64,000 nucleotides of DNA. Origin: Anaerolineales bacterium (GTDB lineage: Bacteria > Chloroflexota > Anaerolineae > Anaerolineales > UBA11579). The position numbers were made by a program, and so were the translations under genes. This document shows positions 1 through 7,949 of this stretch, in pieces. The notes beneath the pieces were generated by a model, which saw only the letters and a program-made list of their open reading frames with translations, was not told the DNA's origin and did not search any database. Every line of letters starts with the position of its first letter. Position 1 is the stretch's first letter. The stretch is taken from NCBI GenBank assembly GCA_025808555.1, contig CP075526.1:2036712-2100711 (forward strand), in the 5' to 3' direction.

Positions 1-1
1 C

Positions 2-118
2 GGCAAGCGTGCCCGCCATGTGAAGATCTACAGTGTTGAAGACGTAACCCTGCCTGGCGTGCTCTCCTTGTTGCGCGAGGCGATCGAGATCACGCCCCGG
101 CCAGACAGCGAAGAGTAA
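2..118 (+). CDS. C-terminal fragment of an unrecognised protein (5' end outside window)
   Basis: An open frame runs from the left edge to a TAA and encodes the last 38 residues of a protein; it starts before the window. The tail contains a helical stretch (LPGVLSLLREAIEI) and ends in an acidic PRPDSEE. No family is recognisable from so little. A strong terminator begins right at the stop codon, which supports this being the real end of a gene. Function unknown. Confidence 0.55.
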   Translation, partial: GKRARHVKIYSVEDVTLPGVLSLLREAIEITPRPDSEE

Positions 119-146
119 AAAAGGCTGCGCACTGCGCAGCCTTTTT
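118..146. terminator. Bidirectional intrinsic terminator
   Basis: A 13-bp perfect stem (118-130 with 134-146), 3-base loop ACT, has an A-run on one side and a T-run on the other. It lies between a plus-strand gene end and a minus-strand gene end, so it can serve both. Confidence 0.85.
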
Positions 147-150
147 GGTT

Positions 151-741
151 TCAGGGCACGATGATGACCACCGAGAGGTGGCCAAATCCTTCGCCCAGCG
201 GCGTGGCCAGCGTCCACCAGCCGGTGTATTCGCCTGACGCCGTTGGTGCACGCAGGAGGATGGAGATGTTCCCGCTGTCGCCTGCCAGGATCGTCCTTTG
301 AATTTGGGATGTGCGGGCGCCATCCATGCGGTCGCCATGGCTGAACAGCAGTTGGTATGCCGGGCTCCAGTTGCAGGTGCCGGCATTCTCCACGTTCCAG
401 GTCTTGGTAAAAGTTGCGCCGCCAGCAATGATCTCGCCGTCAGGCACAGTCACATCTTCTCTGAAGACCATGATGTTGCAAGGATCCATGGTGGCCGCCC
501 CGGTTGCAGACAGGGTCATGGTCACCTGTACTTCAGCCGTAGGCTCAGTGGTGGCGGTTGGCTCAGGCGTCTCGGTTGGCGTGGGGCTTGGGTTCTGCTC
601 CGCCGCCACGGTCAGTTGGGCCGCGAAGGTGGAGACGGCGTGCACTTGAGCTGCTGCCAGCGTGGCATCGAGCTCAGCCTGGCTGGGGCCGCACGCCACC
701 AGCAGCATTGGTAGGAGAGTCAGTAACAAAGTTCGCTTCAT
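151..741 (-). CDS. Secreted lipoprotein with NBR1-Ig-like domain
   Basis: A 196-residue predicted lipoprotein. A signal peptide is followed by a lipobox (LLVAC, Cys17), then an alpha-helical segment, a low-complexity Pro/Thr/Glu linker (about residues 50-75) and a C-terminal beta-rich domain (about 85-196). That domain has the KTWNVENAGTCNW and GEYTGWWTLATP signatures of the Ig-like domain first described next to BRCA1 (N_BRCA1_IG), common in Chloroflexota surface proteins. It is probably anchored on the outer face of the membrane, with the linker presenting the Ig domain; ligand unknown. The next minus-strand gene upstream is a paralogue with the same architecture, so the two are a tandem duplication. 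Confidence 0.85.
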   Translation of the reverse strand: MKRTLLLTLLPMLLVACGPSQAELDATLAAAQVHAVSTFAAQLTVAAEQNPSPTPTETPEPTATTEPTAEVQVTMTLSATGAATMDPCNIMVFREDVTVPDGEIIAGGATFTKTWNVENAGTCNWSPAYQLLFSHGDRMDGARTSQIQRTILAGDSGNISILLRAPTASGEYTGWWTLATPLGEGFGHLSVVIIVP

Positions 742-771
742 GAGTTTATTCTATTCATGGCTGGAACAAGA

Positions 772-812
772 ACACCAGGAACAGGCACGGATTTCGTGCC
801 TGTTCCTGGTGT
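772..812. repeat. Perfect 18-bp inverted repeat between the two lipoprotein genes
   Basis: Arms 772-789 and 795-812 are exact reverse complements around the 5-base loop GATTT. There is no T-run on either strand, so it is not a standard intrinsic terminator. It lies just after the stop of the upstream lipoprotein gene (minus strand) and before the start of the second; it may act as an RNA 3'-end stabiliser or processing site. Confidence 0.7.
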
Positions 813-828
813 ATAGAGTCGCAAAAGT

Positions 829-1440
829 TTAGGGGACGTTGATCTCAACGTACAAATATCCAAAGGCCGTACCTGCCGCATTGGCGATAGCCCAGTAGCC
901 AACATGCTCTCCGGCAGTGGCCGGGGCTACCAACTCAACCGAGATGTTGGCGGTGCCACCCACCGGCACGGCAGCGAGCAGCGCATTGCTGCTGGGGCCG
1001 CCCATCTGTTCGCCGCTGCTAAAGATAAGCTGGAAACCGGTTGTCCACTCACACGTGCCGGAGTTGCGCACTGACCAGGTCTTGGTGAAGGACGTGCCGG
1101 CGGCAACTTCTTCGCCGTCAGGGATCGTCACATCAGAGACAAAGGTCATCGCCTCACAGCCTGAAGGGACTCCGCCGCCAGTTCCTGTGCCACCCGTGCC
1201 AGTGCCCACTGTGGGGGTAAGCTGCAGGGTTGCGGTGGGCATCAATGTAGCCGTGGCCATCAGCGTGGGAGTGGCCGAGGGGTTGGCCAGAGCATATTCA
1301 GTCAGTTGTATGTAGGCGGTTGAAACGGCATTGGTCTCGGCTGCTACTACCGTTAGCTGGATGTCAGCTTCTGAGATGCCGCAGGCTGCCAGCGCCAGCG
1401 ATAGCACAAGCAGGGGGAGAAGTATGTGTCGTTTCATCAT
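829..1440 (-). CDS. Secreted lipoprotein with NBR1-Ig-like domain (paralogue)
   Basis: 203 residues: signal peptide with lipobox (LALAAC, Cys20), helical segment, a Thr/Pro then Gly/Thr-rich linker (about residues 54-92, with GTGTGGTGTGGG), and a C-terminal NBR1-Ig-like domain with KTWSVRNSGTCEW and GEHVGYWAI. It parallels the neighbouring lipoprotein along its whole length (ISEADIQLTVVAAETNAVST against PSQAELDATLAAAQVHAVST), which shows tandem duplication. The second Met (start 1437) is equally possible. Probably cell-surface; ligand unknown. Confidence 0.85.
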   Translation of the reverse strand: MMKRHILLPLLVLSLALAACGISEADIQLTVVAAETNAVSTAYIQLTEYALANPSATPTLMATATLMPTATLQLTPTVGTGTGGTGTGGGVPSGCEAMTFVSDVTIPDGEEVAAGTSFTKTWSVRNSGTCEWTTGFQLIFSSGEQMGGPSSNALLAAVPVGGTANISVELVAPATAGEHVGYWAIANAAGTAFGYLYVEINVP

Positions 1441-1491
1441 TGTTAAATTTTATCCAGCCTGCTGCCGGCAAAACCGCTACTCATCTTGCCC

Positions 1492-2745
1492 TTAGGAAGC
1501 TTGCGAAGCGGTTAGATCGGCTCTTGCGCGCTCCACAGCTTTGTTATTGACTAGGCGATACATCAACAAAGTTGCCACCAGAATAAGCACGCCGCCCACC
1601 CAATAGGGTGTGCCAAGCTCATAGCGGCGCGCCAGCACGCCGCCCGCCAGGCTGCCCAAGGGGGCTGCACCAATGACAAGGAAGCGATATACGCTGGTAA
1701 CACGACCCAGCAGATCATCGGGGATCAGTGTTTGGCGCAGCGCCAGGATCAGCGTCACGCTCATTGTCACTGAGAAGGAGTTGATCGCCAGCATGGCGGC
1801 TGCGACTGGTGTGCTGAAGGTGAACCCGAGCACCAGGAAGGCAATGCCTGTGAGGGTAATGCCAAGGATGATGACGCGGCCGGTGCCCAGCCGCACGCCT
1901 ATCCGGTCTGCTGTGATGGCGCCTACCAGCCCGCCGATGGCGCCAACGGAGAGCAGCAAGCCATAACCAGTGGCGCTCAGCCCCAGGCGGTCTTGCGCAT
2001 AGAGCACCAACAACGAATAACCCGCAGTGAAGACTAAATTCTGCAGTGTGACCAGGAAAGCCAGGGCGCGCAAGACGCGGTTGTTCAAGAACCAGCGAAA
2101 GCCTTCCCAGATCTCAGCCAGCAAGCGGCTTGCCGCACCCGGCTGGCGGCGGGCATGATATTCACCGGGCAATCCGCCCATCAACGTCGCCGAGCCCATG
2201 TACGCCACGCCGCTGATCAAAAAAGCCAGCGGCGGAAACAACGTGAAGATAAAGCTGCCCGCCGGCGGGCCAACCAGATCATTGGCAACGGTTGTGGTGG
2301 CGAACAGGCGGCCATTGGCCTTCTCCAGCTGTGGCTGGCTCACCACGCGCGGTAGGATGGCGAACGATGCATTGTCCACGAACGGCTCCACCGTCCCCAG
2401 CAGGAAGAAGAACACATACATGCCATAGATATTTAGCAAGCCGTAATAGGCGCACAAGCCCAGCGCCAGGATCAGCGCGCCGCGGATGGCATTGCCGATC
2501 GAGATGATGCGCTTGCGGTCCAGGCGGTCAACAAGCGCGCCACTGGGTAGCGAGAACAGCAGCCAGGGCAGGCGTTGCGCCGTTGCCAGGCCAGCGATCA
2601 ACAGCGGGTCACGCGTGATCGAGGCGGCCAGCAGCGGGCCGGCCGCCAGCCACACACCATCCGCCAAATTTGAGGCGAAGGAGGCTTGCCACAGGCGCAT
2701 GAACTTTGCGCCCAGGCCCTGTGCTTGCACTTTCTGATCGGTCAT
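1492..2745 (-). CDS. MFS transporter (EntS/macrolide-efflux-like)
   Basis: 417 residues with about twelve hydrophobic segments. The N-terminus (ASFASNLADGVWLAAGPLLAASITRDP) and the loop after TM2 (PSGALVDRLDRKRI) match the MFS_3 subfamily, which includes enterobactin exporter EntS and macrolide-efflux proteins. It probably exports a small molecule by proton antiport; substrate cannot be told. It is monocistronic on the minus strand, preceded by two hairpins that separate it from the carboxypeptidase gene upstream. The start at 2745 has only a weak ribosome binding site. Confidence 0.85.
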   Translation of the reverse strand: MTDQKVQAQGLGAKFMRLWQASFASNLADGVWLAAGPLLAASITRDPLLIAGLATAQRLPWLLFSLPSGALVDRLDRKRIISIGNAIRGALILALGLCAYYGLLNIYGMYVFFFLLGTVEPFVDNASFAILPRVVSQPQLEKANGRLFATTTVANDLVGPPAGSFIFTLFPPLAFLISGVAYMGSATLMGGLPGEYHARRQPGAASRLLAEIWEGFRWFLNNRVLRALAFLVTLQNLVFTAGYSLLVLYAQDRLGLSATGYGLLLSVGAIGGLVGAITADRIGVRLGTGRVIILGITLTGIAFLVLGFTFSTPVAAAMLAINSFSVTMSVTLILALRQTLIPDDLLGRVTSVYRFLVIGAAPLGSLAGGVLARRYELGTPYWVGGVLILVATLLMYRLVNNKAVERARADLTASQAS

Positions 2746-2768
2746 AGGTCACTTTCACAGACAAAAGG

Positions 2769-2792
2769 CGGCCTGTGCATTTGCACAGGCCG
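2769..2792 (-). terminator. GC-rich hairpin upstream of the MFS gene
   Basis: 10-bp perfect stem (2769-2778 with 2783-2792), loop ATTT, followed on the minus strand by CCTTTTG. It is the second of two hairpins after the carboxypeptidase gene and only 24 bases before the MFS start, so it is either a back-up terminator or a structure in the MFS leader. Confidence 0.55.
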
Positions 2793-2848
2793 AAGGGGTT
2801 ACGTTGTTCAGGCAAGTGTAGCCCATCGCGAAGGAGGCTACACACATG

Positions 2849-2883
2849 AAAGGGCGGCCAGCAGTTTCTGCTGGCCGCCCTTT
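2849..2883 (-). terminator. Terminator after the M32 carboxypeptidase gene
   Basis: A 16-bp perfect stem (2849-2864 with 2868-2883), 3-base loop, A/T-flanked, begins 24 bases past the stop of the minus-strand carboxypeptidase gene. Confidence 0.75.
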
Positions 2884-2906
2884 GCGGAGGAGAGAGCGCA
2901 AAAGAC

Positions 2907-4412
2907 TTAGAGCTTGTACAGCTCGCCGTATTTGGTGCGCAGGTACTTTATGTAAGGAGCAATGCGTAGTGGCCTACCAGTGACGCGCTGGATCAGCTCA
3001 TCCGGCTCATACTTGGAGCCAAACTGGTAGATGTTCTCGCGCAGCCAGGTGTGCAGCGTGGCGAACTCGCCTTTGCTGACCTCGCCCGGGATGCCGGGGT
3101 GCGCTTTGAGTGCCGCGTCGTAGAACAGCGCACTCATGATGTTGCCCAGGGTATAGCCCTGGAACGCGCCGCCGATCAGGCCGCCGTACCAGTGCACATC
3201 CTGCAGCACGCCGTCCACATCGCTGGGGGCTTGGATGCCCAGGTCGTTCTTGTAGCGAGCATGCCAGGCTTCCGGCAGGTCCTTGATCTCCAGCGTGCCT
3301 TCCAGCAGCTGCAGCTCCAGGTCGAAGCGCAGCATGACGTGCAGGTTGTACGTCACCTCGTCCGCATCGGTGCGGATCAGCGAGCGCTCCACCTTATTGA
3401 TGGCGCGGTAGAACTTGTCCAGTCCCACGCCTTTGAGCTGGGTGGGGAAGGCCGCCTTGAGCTTGGGGTAGTAATGCTCCCAGAAGCCTCGGCTGCGGCC
3501 TACGATATTCTCCCACGTGCGCGATTGGCTCTCATGCACTCCGGAGGACGTGCCGCTCGCCAGCGGGGTGGCCTCGTAGGCCATGTTGACGCCCTGCTCA
3601 TACATGGCATGGCCGGCTTCGTGCAGGGTGCTGAATAGCGCGTCGGCCAGATACTTCTTCTGCACGCGCGTGGTGATGCGCACGTCAGTGATCGAGAAGC
3701 TGGTGCAAAAGGGGTGGTGGGTCATGTCCTGGCGGCCGCGGTTGAAGTCATAACCAAAATCCTTGGCCACTTCAATGCCAAAGTCCAGCTGTTTCTTTTC
3801 GGGATAGCTCTTGCGCAGTGGGCTGTCGTCGGCCTCTTTTTGCGAGGTGATGGCTTGAACCAGCGGCACCAGCTCATTGCGCAGCTCGCTGAATACGCTG
3901 CGAATGCTGGATGCCTTCATGCCCGGGTCCGGCCCGTCGATCAACGGGTCGGCGATGTGCTCATAACCGGGAAAGAAGTCAGCATACTCGCGGCTGAGGT
4001 CCAGCGTCACCTTGAGCGCATCCTGTACCGATTTGAAGTCATTGGCCGGGCGGGCTTCTGTCCAGGCCTGGTAGGTCTCGGCGATGTGCAGGTTGGCGCG
4101 TGAGACCCAGTCAGCCGATACTTTGACCTGCTTGTTGTAGTCCTTGCGCGTCTTGCGGATTAGCGCGGCATCGTCCGAATCCGGCCCCTGCTGCGCCGCC
4201 CATGGCTCCAGCTCGTCCAGCAAGTGGCCAATGGCCGGGTCTGTGAACTTGGCTTGGGCAATGCTGCCCAGGGTGGCCATCTGGCGGCCGCGGGCCGATG
4301 CACCGCCGGCGGGCATGTAGGTGGCCTGGTCCCAACCCAGCACCGCGCCGGCGGCGCCCAGGTCAGCAACTTCGGCAAGACGCGTCTTTAGTTCCTTAAG
4401 CTTGTTCTCCAT
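2907..4412 (-). CDS. M32-family metallocarboxypeptidase
   Basis: 501 residues, the usual length for thermostable carboxypeptidase Taq/Pfu (family M32). The zinc motif HEAGH is at residues 264-268, preceded by the family motif DVRITTR (243-249), and HHPF is at 232-235. The enzyme removes C-terminal residues from peptides in the cytosol and needs a divalent metal. A GAGGAG ribosome binding site lies at the end of the upstream TetR gene, 18 bases away, so the two are probably cotranscribed. The link to the regulator is inferred from position only. Confidence 0.93.
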   Translation of the reverse strand: MENKLKELKTRLAEVADLGAAGAVLGWDQATYMPAGGASARGRQMATLGSIAQAKFTDPAIGHLLDELEPWAAQQGPDSDDAALIRKTRKDYNKQVKVSADWVSRANLHIAETYQAWTEARPANDFKSVQDALKVTLDLSREYADFFPGYEHIADPLIDGPDPGMKASSIRSVFSELRNELVPLVQAITSQKEADDSPLRKSYPEKKQLDFGIEVAKDFGYDFNRGRQDMTHHPFCTSFSITDVRITTRVQKKYLADALFSTLHEAGHAMYEQGVNMAYEATPLASGTSSGVHESQSRTWENIVGRSRGFWEHYYPKLKAAFPTQLKGVGLDKFYRAINKVERSLIRTDADEVTYNLHVMLRFDLELQLLEGTLEIKDLPEAWHARYKNDLGIQAPSDVDGVLQDVHWYGGLIGGAFQGYTLGNIMSALFYDAALKAHPGIPGEVSKGEFATLHTWLRENIYQFGSKYEPDELIQRVTGRPLRIAPYIKYLRTKYGELYKL

Positions 4413-4430
4413 GTGTATCTCCTCGATGAA

Positions 4431-5123
4431 TTATGAAGCAAAGTGCATCCCCAGGCGCAGCGGGCCAAGCAGAGCAGCCGGGCCGCGGCCTGCAGATACG
4501 CGTTGTACGCTGGGCTTGATCGCCGCGCTTTCAAGGTAAGGGCTCAAATTGGTAGTGATGAGCGGCAGCACCTGGCGCACGAACTGTGCCACCGCCTGGC
4601 GCTCGTCCTGCTGGCTCCACTGGAAGGCCGCCCCGTATACGGCCCAGGCGGCCACCATGGCGGTTTGCTCGGCGCTGGGTCCCTGTGCTCTGAACTTGGC
4701 CTGCTTTTCAAGACCCAGCAACAAGGCGTCATAGATGTGGGCCTTCAGCTGCTTCTCCACCAGGCTTTGCATCTGGCCGCGCGGGGGCGGGCAGTGGCGC
4801 TGCGTTCCCTCGAGAAAATTGCAAACGAAGCTGAGCAAGTTCATCAGCATGTCTTCGTTGAGGCGCGGGTTGGCGCCCAGCTTGGCCTGCATTTCGGCTT
4901 GGATGCGGCTGCTCATGTCGTATTCCAGCAGAGCATACTTGTCCTGAAAGTGGGCGTAGAAGGTGACGCGGTTCAGCGTGGCCCGCGTGGCGATCTCGCT
5001 GACGGTGATGGCGTCAAAGCTTTTTTCGCCCATCAGCTCGTTCAGGGCGTCCACCAGAAGGCGGCGGGTGCGGATGACGCGCGGGTCATCTGGATTCTTG
5101 GGTTTTTCTTGTGTAATTAACAT
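4431..5123 (-). CDS. TetR/AcrR-family transcriptional regulator
   Basis: 230 residues. The N-terminal helix-turn-helix (about residues 18-65) has the typical TetR pattern ITVSEIATRATLNRVTFYAHF followed by DKYALLEYD. The C-terminal half is the variable ligand-binding region. It is divergent from the DoxX pair (120-base gap) and just upstream of the carboxypeptidase gene, so it probably controls itself and the DoxX genes. The ligand is unknown. The start is supported by AAGAAGG a few bases upstream. Confidence 0.88.
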   Translation of the reverse strand: MLITQEKPKNPDDPRVIRTRRLLVDALNELMGEKSFDAITVSEIATRATLNRVTFYAHFQDKYALLEYDMSSRIQAEMQAKLGANPRLNEDMLMNLLSFVCNFLEGTQRHCPPPRGQMQSLVEKQLKAHIYDALLLGLEKQAKFRAQGPSAEQTAMVAAWAVYGAAFQWSQQDERQAVAQFVRQVLPLITTNLSPYLESAAIKPSVQRVSAGRGPAALLGPLRLGMHFAS

Positions 5124-5243
5124 TTTCCTTCTTTTGTTGTTTAGGTAACAGTCCGTGCTGATTGTTGGTTGACGTAACTGAACATCTTATTATCATCTGT
5201 AGGATACCTTACATTTGTAGTTTAGACAAGGAGAAATTTTAGG
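5124..5243. promoter_or_regulatory. Divergent control region between tetR-like and doxX-like genes
   Basis: 120 bases, clearly more AT-rich than the flanking genes, hold the ribosome binding sites of both divergent genes (AAGGAG for the plus gene). A TTGACG at about 5169-5174 may be a -35 element. This is where a TetR operator would be expected, but I see no clean palindrome. Confidence 0.4.
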
Positions 5244-5657
5244 ATGCAAGCTTTTGTTTCATTGCTGTCCCCCGATTGGGGTTCGCTACTACTGCGCATC
5301 GGGCTGGCGATCGTTTTCTTTGCTCACGGCCTGCCCAAGATCAAGAGCGTAGGCCAGGTCGCCGGCTTCTTCAAGCAGGCGGGGATTCCGCTGGCTGGTC
5401 TTTCGGCCTGGATCGTGACCCTGCTGGAAACAGTTGGCCCCGTACTGGCAGTCATCGGCCTGGGGACCCGCTTTGTCGCGTTGGGCTGGGCCATCAGCAT
5501 GCTCGTCGCCACTGTGGTGGTCAAGATTCGCATGGCCAAGGTCGGCTTCGCCGCGCAGGGCGGCTGGGAACTTGAATTCATTCTCGGCGTAGCAGCCCTG
5601 GCGCTGGTGTTCACTGGCGCCGGCGCCCTCTCGATGGACGCCGGCCTCGGCTGGTAA
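5244..5657 (+). CDS. DoxX-family membrane protein
   Basis: 137 residues with four hydrophobic segments and the DoxX signature near the N-terminus (LRIGLAIVFFAHGLPKIK) followed by GFFKQAGIPLAGL. DoxX proteins are four-helix inner-membrane proteins, linked in some bacteria to redox or thiosulfate metabolism, but the role is usually unknown. A good AAGGAG site supports the start. The second DoxX-like gene follows after 3 bases, and both lie opposite a TetR regulator. Confidence 0.88.
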   Translation: MQAFVSLLSPDWGSLLLRIGLAIVFFAHGLPKIKSVGQVAGFFKQAGIPLAGLSAWIVTLLETVGPVLAVIGLGTRFVALGWAISMLVATVVVKIRMAKVGFAAQGGWELEFILGVAALALVFTGAGALSMDAGLGW

Positions 5658-5660
5658 TCT

Positions 5661-6038
5661 ATGCAAACTGTACTCTGGATCGCACAAGCGCTGCTGGCGG
5701 TTGCCTTTATCGCCGCAGGCTTCTTCCATGCCTTCAAGGCGGAGGAGGCCAAGGGCCGGCCAGAGATGGCCTGGATGCAGGCCATCTCCCCGGGCCTGCG
5801 CAGGTTCATTGGCCTGGCGGAGATGGCGGGAGGACTGGGCGTGATCTTGCCGATGCTCACCGGCATCCTGCCCTGGCTCACACCGCTGGCGGCCGCGCTA
5901 TTGGCAGTGGTCATGGCACTAGCGATCATCTTCCACCTGGCGCGCAAGGAGTTTGCGAACCTGGCGGTCAATACACCGCTGTTGTTGCTGGCCGCGTTTG
6001 TGGCCTGGGGTCGCTGGGAGCTGTTCGGCCTGTTGTAG
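5661..6038 (+). CDS. DoxX-like membrane protein
   Basis: 125 residues, four predicted membrane helices, with the DoxX-like pattern WIAQALLAVAFIAAGFFHAF and ARKEFANLAVNTPLLLLAAF near the C-terminus. It follows the first DoxX gene by 3 bases and precedes a strong terminator, so the two form a two-gene operon. The two proteins may form a hetero-oligomer; this is inference. Confidence 0.85.
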   Translation: MQTVLWIAQALLAVAFIAAGFFHAFKAEEAKGRPEMAWMQAISPGLRRFIGLAEMAGGLGVILPMLTGILPWLTPLAAALLAVVMALAIIFHLARKEFANLAVNTPLLLLAAFVAWGRWELFGLL

Positions 6039-6058
6039 CCTGCGTACATGCCAAAAAT

Positions 6059-6091
6059 AAAAAACGCCCAGCCATTGGCTGGGCGTTTTTT
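6059..6091. terminator. Bidirectional terminator
   Basis: 15-bp stem (6059-6073 with 6077-6091), loop ATT, ending in a T-run on plus and an A-run on the other arm. It serves the DoxX operon (plus) and the membrane-protein gene ending at 6131 (minus). Confidence 0.88.
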
Positions 6092-6130
6092 TGTTGCTGG
6101 TGCTCGCCGGAGCGCCAGGAAACCACGAAA

Positions 6131-6481
6131 CTATACGCGCTTGCTGCCGCGCGGGGTGGCGGTGATCCAGCCCACAATATTGCGAACCACCAGGGCCACG
6201 ATCATCACGCCAAAGAAGGTGGACAAGCTCACCAGTAGGGCGGTTAGCGGCTCACCAACACTGGGCAGCTCAGATAGGGTCTGGCTGAAGAACACCAGAC
6301 CGATCGCCACCAGGAAGAAATGATGCTCCATATCCTCGGTGATGAAGACGTAGCCAGCAAACAGGCCAAGCAGGATCATGATCCACAAGAATGCAGAATG
6401 CAGAGGGGTCACCAGGGCAATAATCACCGCCAACACCAGGCCGGCAATGAACGCCCAACGTGCCATTTCAGAACGATCCAT
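6131..6481 (-). CDS. Small membrane protein, paralogue of the 6769-7170 product
   Basis: 116 residues with about four hydrophobic segments. The part from about residue 45 aligns with the protein encoded at 6769-7170: FFLVAIGLVFFSQTLSELPS against FLLTAFAVYFFSDRLSYVPS, then a final VVRNIVGW / AARSIVSW. No named family recognised. A 45-residue membrane protein gene lies between the two paralogues. Function unknown. Confidence 0.75.
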   Translation of the reverse strand: MDRSEMARWAFIAGLVLAVIIALVTPLHSAFLWIMILLGLFAGYVFITEDMEHHFFLVAIGLVFFSQTLSELPSVGEPLTALLVSLSTFFGVMIVALVVRNIVGWITATPRGSKRV

Positions 6482-6496
6482 CGAGATTTCCTTTCA

Positions 6497-6634
6497 CTAG
6501 AACAAGCGCAAGATGAGCCACACCAGCAAAAGCAGCAGCACCACTTGAACGACGGTGAAGCTGCGTCGCCTGCGGCCAATGGGAATGACTCCCAGCACGA
6601 TCAATATGAGGATGATGATTAGAAGGGTTTCCAT
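6497..6634 (-). CDS. Very short two-helix membrane protein (DUF3309-like)
   Basis: A 45-residue frame: METLLIIILILIVLGVIPIG, then a basic hinge RRRRSF, then a second hydrophobic helix VVQVVLLLLLVWLILRLF. The layout (helix, short polar hinge, helix) resembles the DUF3309 family of tiny membrane proteins. It ends 16 bases before the 116-residue membrane protein gene on the same strand, so the two are probably cotranscribed. The strict hydrophobic pattern in one frame supports real coding. Function unknown. Confidence 0.65.
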   Translation of the reverse strand: METLLIIILILIVLGVIPIGRRRRSFTVVQVVLLLLLVWLILRLF

Positions 6635-6717
6635 CGGTTTCTGCCAGCCCTGGCGTGGGCGTTACAAATAGAACGCCAATGAACCGCTTTGTGTTATCCA
6701 GACAAAGATTAATAGCA

Positions 6718-6746
6718 AAACGCCCAGCCGATCCGGCTGGGCGTTT
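6718..6746 (-). terminator. Terminator after the 133-residue membrane protein gene
   Basis: 13-bp stem (6718-6730 with 6734-6746), loop ATC, followed on minus by TTTT. Its stem core (CGCCCAGCC) is the same as in the terminator at 6059-6091. Confidence 0.8.
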
Positions 6747-6768
6747 GCAATTAGTGCACGAATGCAAA

Positions 6769-7170
6769 TTAGGCGCGGAACCAGCTCACAATGCTGCGGG
6801 CCGCCACGGCCAGCGCAGCCAGGGAGAGGAACACGCCTAGCACGCCAAGGATGGAAGTGAGGTAATTGCCAATGCTCGGCACGTAGCTCAGGCGGTCAGA
6901 GAAGAAGTACACTGCAAAAGCGGTCAGCAGGAAGTTCTTCTCGCCCTCTTTGCTGATGTGCAGGTAACCGCCCACCAGGGCCAGCACGATCAGCAGATAC
7001 ACGATCGGCATCTGGAAGCGCTGCACGGTGAAGCTGGGGAAGGCAAAGAACAGGCCTGCTAGTAGGGAGAGCACGATGCCGCCCAGGAACACGTAGCGGC
7101 CCACAGTAGCGAGATCTACGCTGCTGCCAGCCTTCTTAGCCGTCTTGCGGCTCTTTTTGGTTGTAGCCAT
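6769..7170 (-). CDS. Small membrane protein (paralogue of 6131-6481)
   Basis: 133 residues: a Lys/Arg-rich N-terminus (MATTKKSRKTAKKAG) then four hydrophobic segments. The C-terminal part is paralogous to the 116-residue protein downstream; shared features are FLLTAFAVYFFSDRLSYVPS and a final SIVSW. A GAGGA ribosome binding site precedes the start. The charged N-terminus should sit in the cytosol. Family and role not recognised. Confidence 0.75.
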   Translation of the reverse strand: MATTKKSRKTAKKAGSSVDLATVGRYVFLGGIVLSLLAGLFFAFPSFTVQRFQMPIVYLLIVLALVGGYLHISKEGEKNFLLTAFAVYFFSDRLSYVPSIGNYLTSILGVLGVFLSLAALAVAARSIVSWFRA

Positions 7171-7190
7171 GAATCCTCCTCAGGATTGCA

Positions 7191-7223
7191 AAAGATGGCT
7201 AACTGTAACAGTTAGCCATCTTT
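7191..7223 (-). terminator. Hairpin after the NERD-like gene
   Basis: 15-bp perfect stem (7191-7205 with 7209-7223), loop TAA, 34 bases past the stop of the minus-strand gene at 7257. The trailing TTTTG on minus is short, so it is a probable but not ideal intrinsic terminator. Confidence 0.65.
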
Positions 7224-7256
7224 GTTGCCAGAGAAAATCTTTGCGGAAAACCGCGG

Positions 7257-7949
7257 TTAGCGGGCTTTTTGTTTGGCATTCTCGAACAAAAAGCTCAGCT
7301 GCTTGGCCCGCTGCACGCCAATGCCCGGCCCCTGGGCTGGCTTGATCACAAGCTGCTTGAGCTTCTTGGCCGTCACCGTCGGCAGCGCGGCCGTGCCCAC
7401 TTGCACGTCCGCGGCCGGGTCGAGAAACACCAGCGCGGCGGATACCATCACGGTCTCATCCTTCAGATGCTTCGAAAGCCAGCGGTCCAGGATCTCGGCC
7501 TCGATCGTGGCTTCGCTCACAGGTTTGCCCACGCCTTCCTGCGTCAGGCGCTTGAGGAAGGGCACGTTGCTCACCTTCCAGCGTTTGCGTTGCGGCTCAT
7601 AGGTGATGGTGCCGGTGGTTTGGCGCGGCAGCAGGATCCACAGGCCGCTTGGCCCCACAAGCAAATGCGAGGCCGGGCTGGTGTAGTTGTAGAGCGTGTA
7701 GTTGTTATCCAGCGACTTGAGCGCCTGGGCCAGCTGGCGGTCAGGGCGGCGGTTCCAGCGGTTGAAATACGTGCCGACCTGGGTGAAGATCATGCCGCCC
7801 GTGAGGAACAGCAGGTACAGCCCAAAATCCATCGAACTGTTGAACAGCATATAAACCGAGATCACCAGCAGGAACATACCCAGCAAATTTGCCACCAACG
7901 CCACACGGGCATTGCGCTTATATAGGCTTTCATTAGTGATCAAACGCAT
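7257..7949 (-). CDS. Membrane protein with a NERD-like domain
   Basis: 230 residues. Two membrane helices near the N-terminus (about residues 17-60) precede a soluble part with LLVGPSGLWILLPRQTTGTI, which recalls the nuclease-related (NERD) fold, where a conserved Gly-Pro-Ser/Gly turn is followed by a beta strand. The catalytic Asp/Glu-x-Lys set of active NERD domains is not evident, so nuclease activity is doubtful. The gene overlaps plsX by one base (TGATG), so it is translated from the plsX transcript. Role unknown. Confidence 0.7.
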   Translation of the reverse strand: MRLITNESLYKRNARVALVANLLGMFLLVISVYMLFNSSMDFGLYLLFLTGGMIFTQVGTYFNRWNRRPDRQLAQALKSLDNNYTLYNYTSPASHLLVGPSGLWILLPRQTTGTITYEPQRKRWKVSNVPFLKRLTQEGVGKPVSEATIEAEILDRWLSKHLKDETVMVSAALVFLDPAADVQVGTAALPTVTAKKLKQLVIKPAQGPGIGVQRAKQLSFLFENAKQKAR

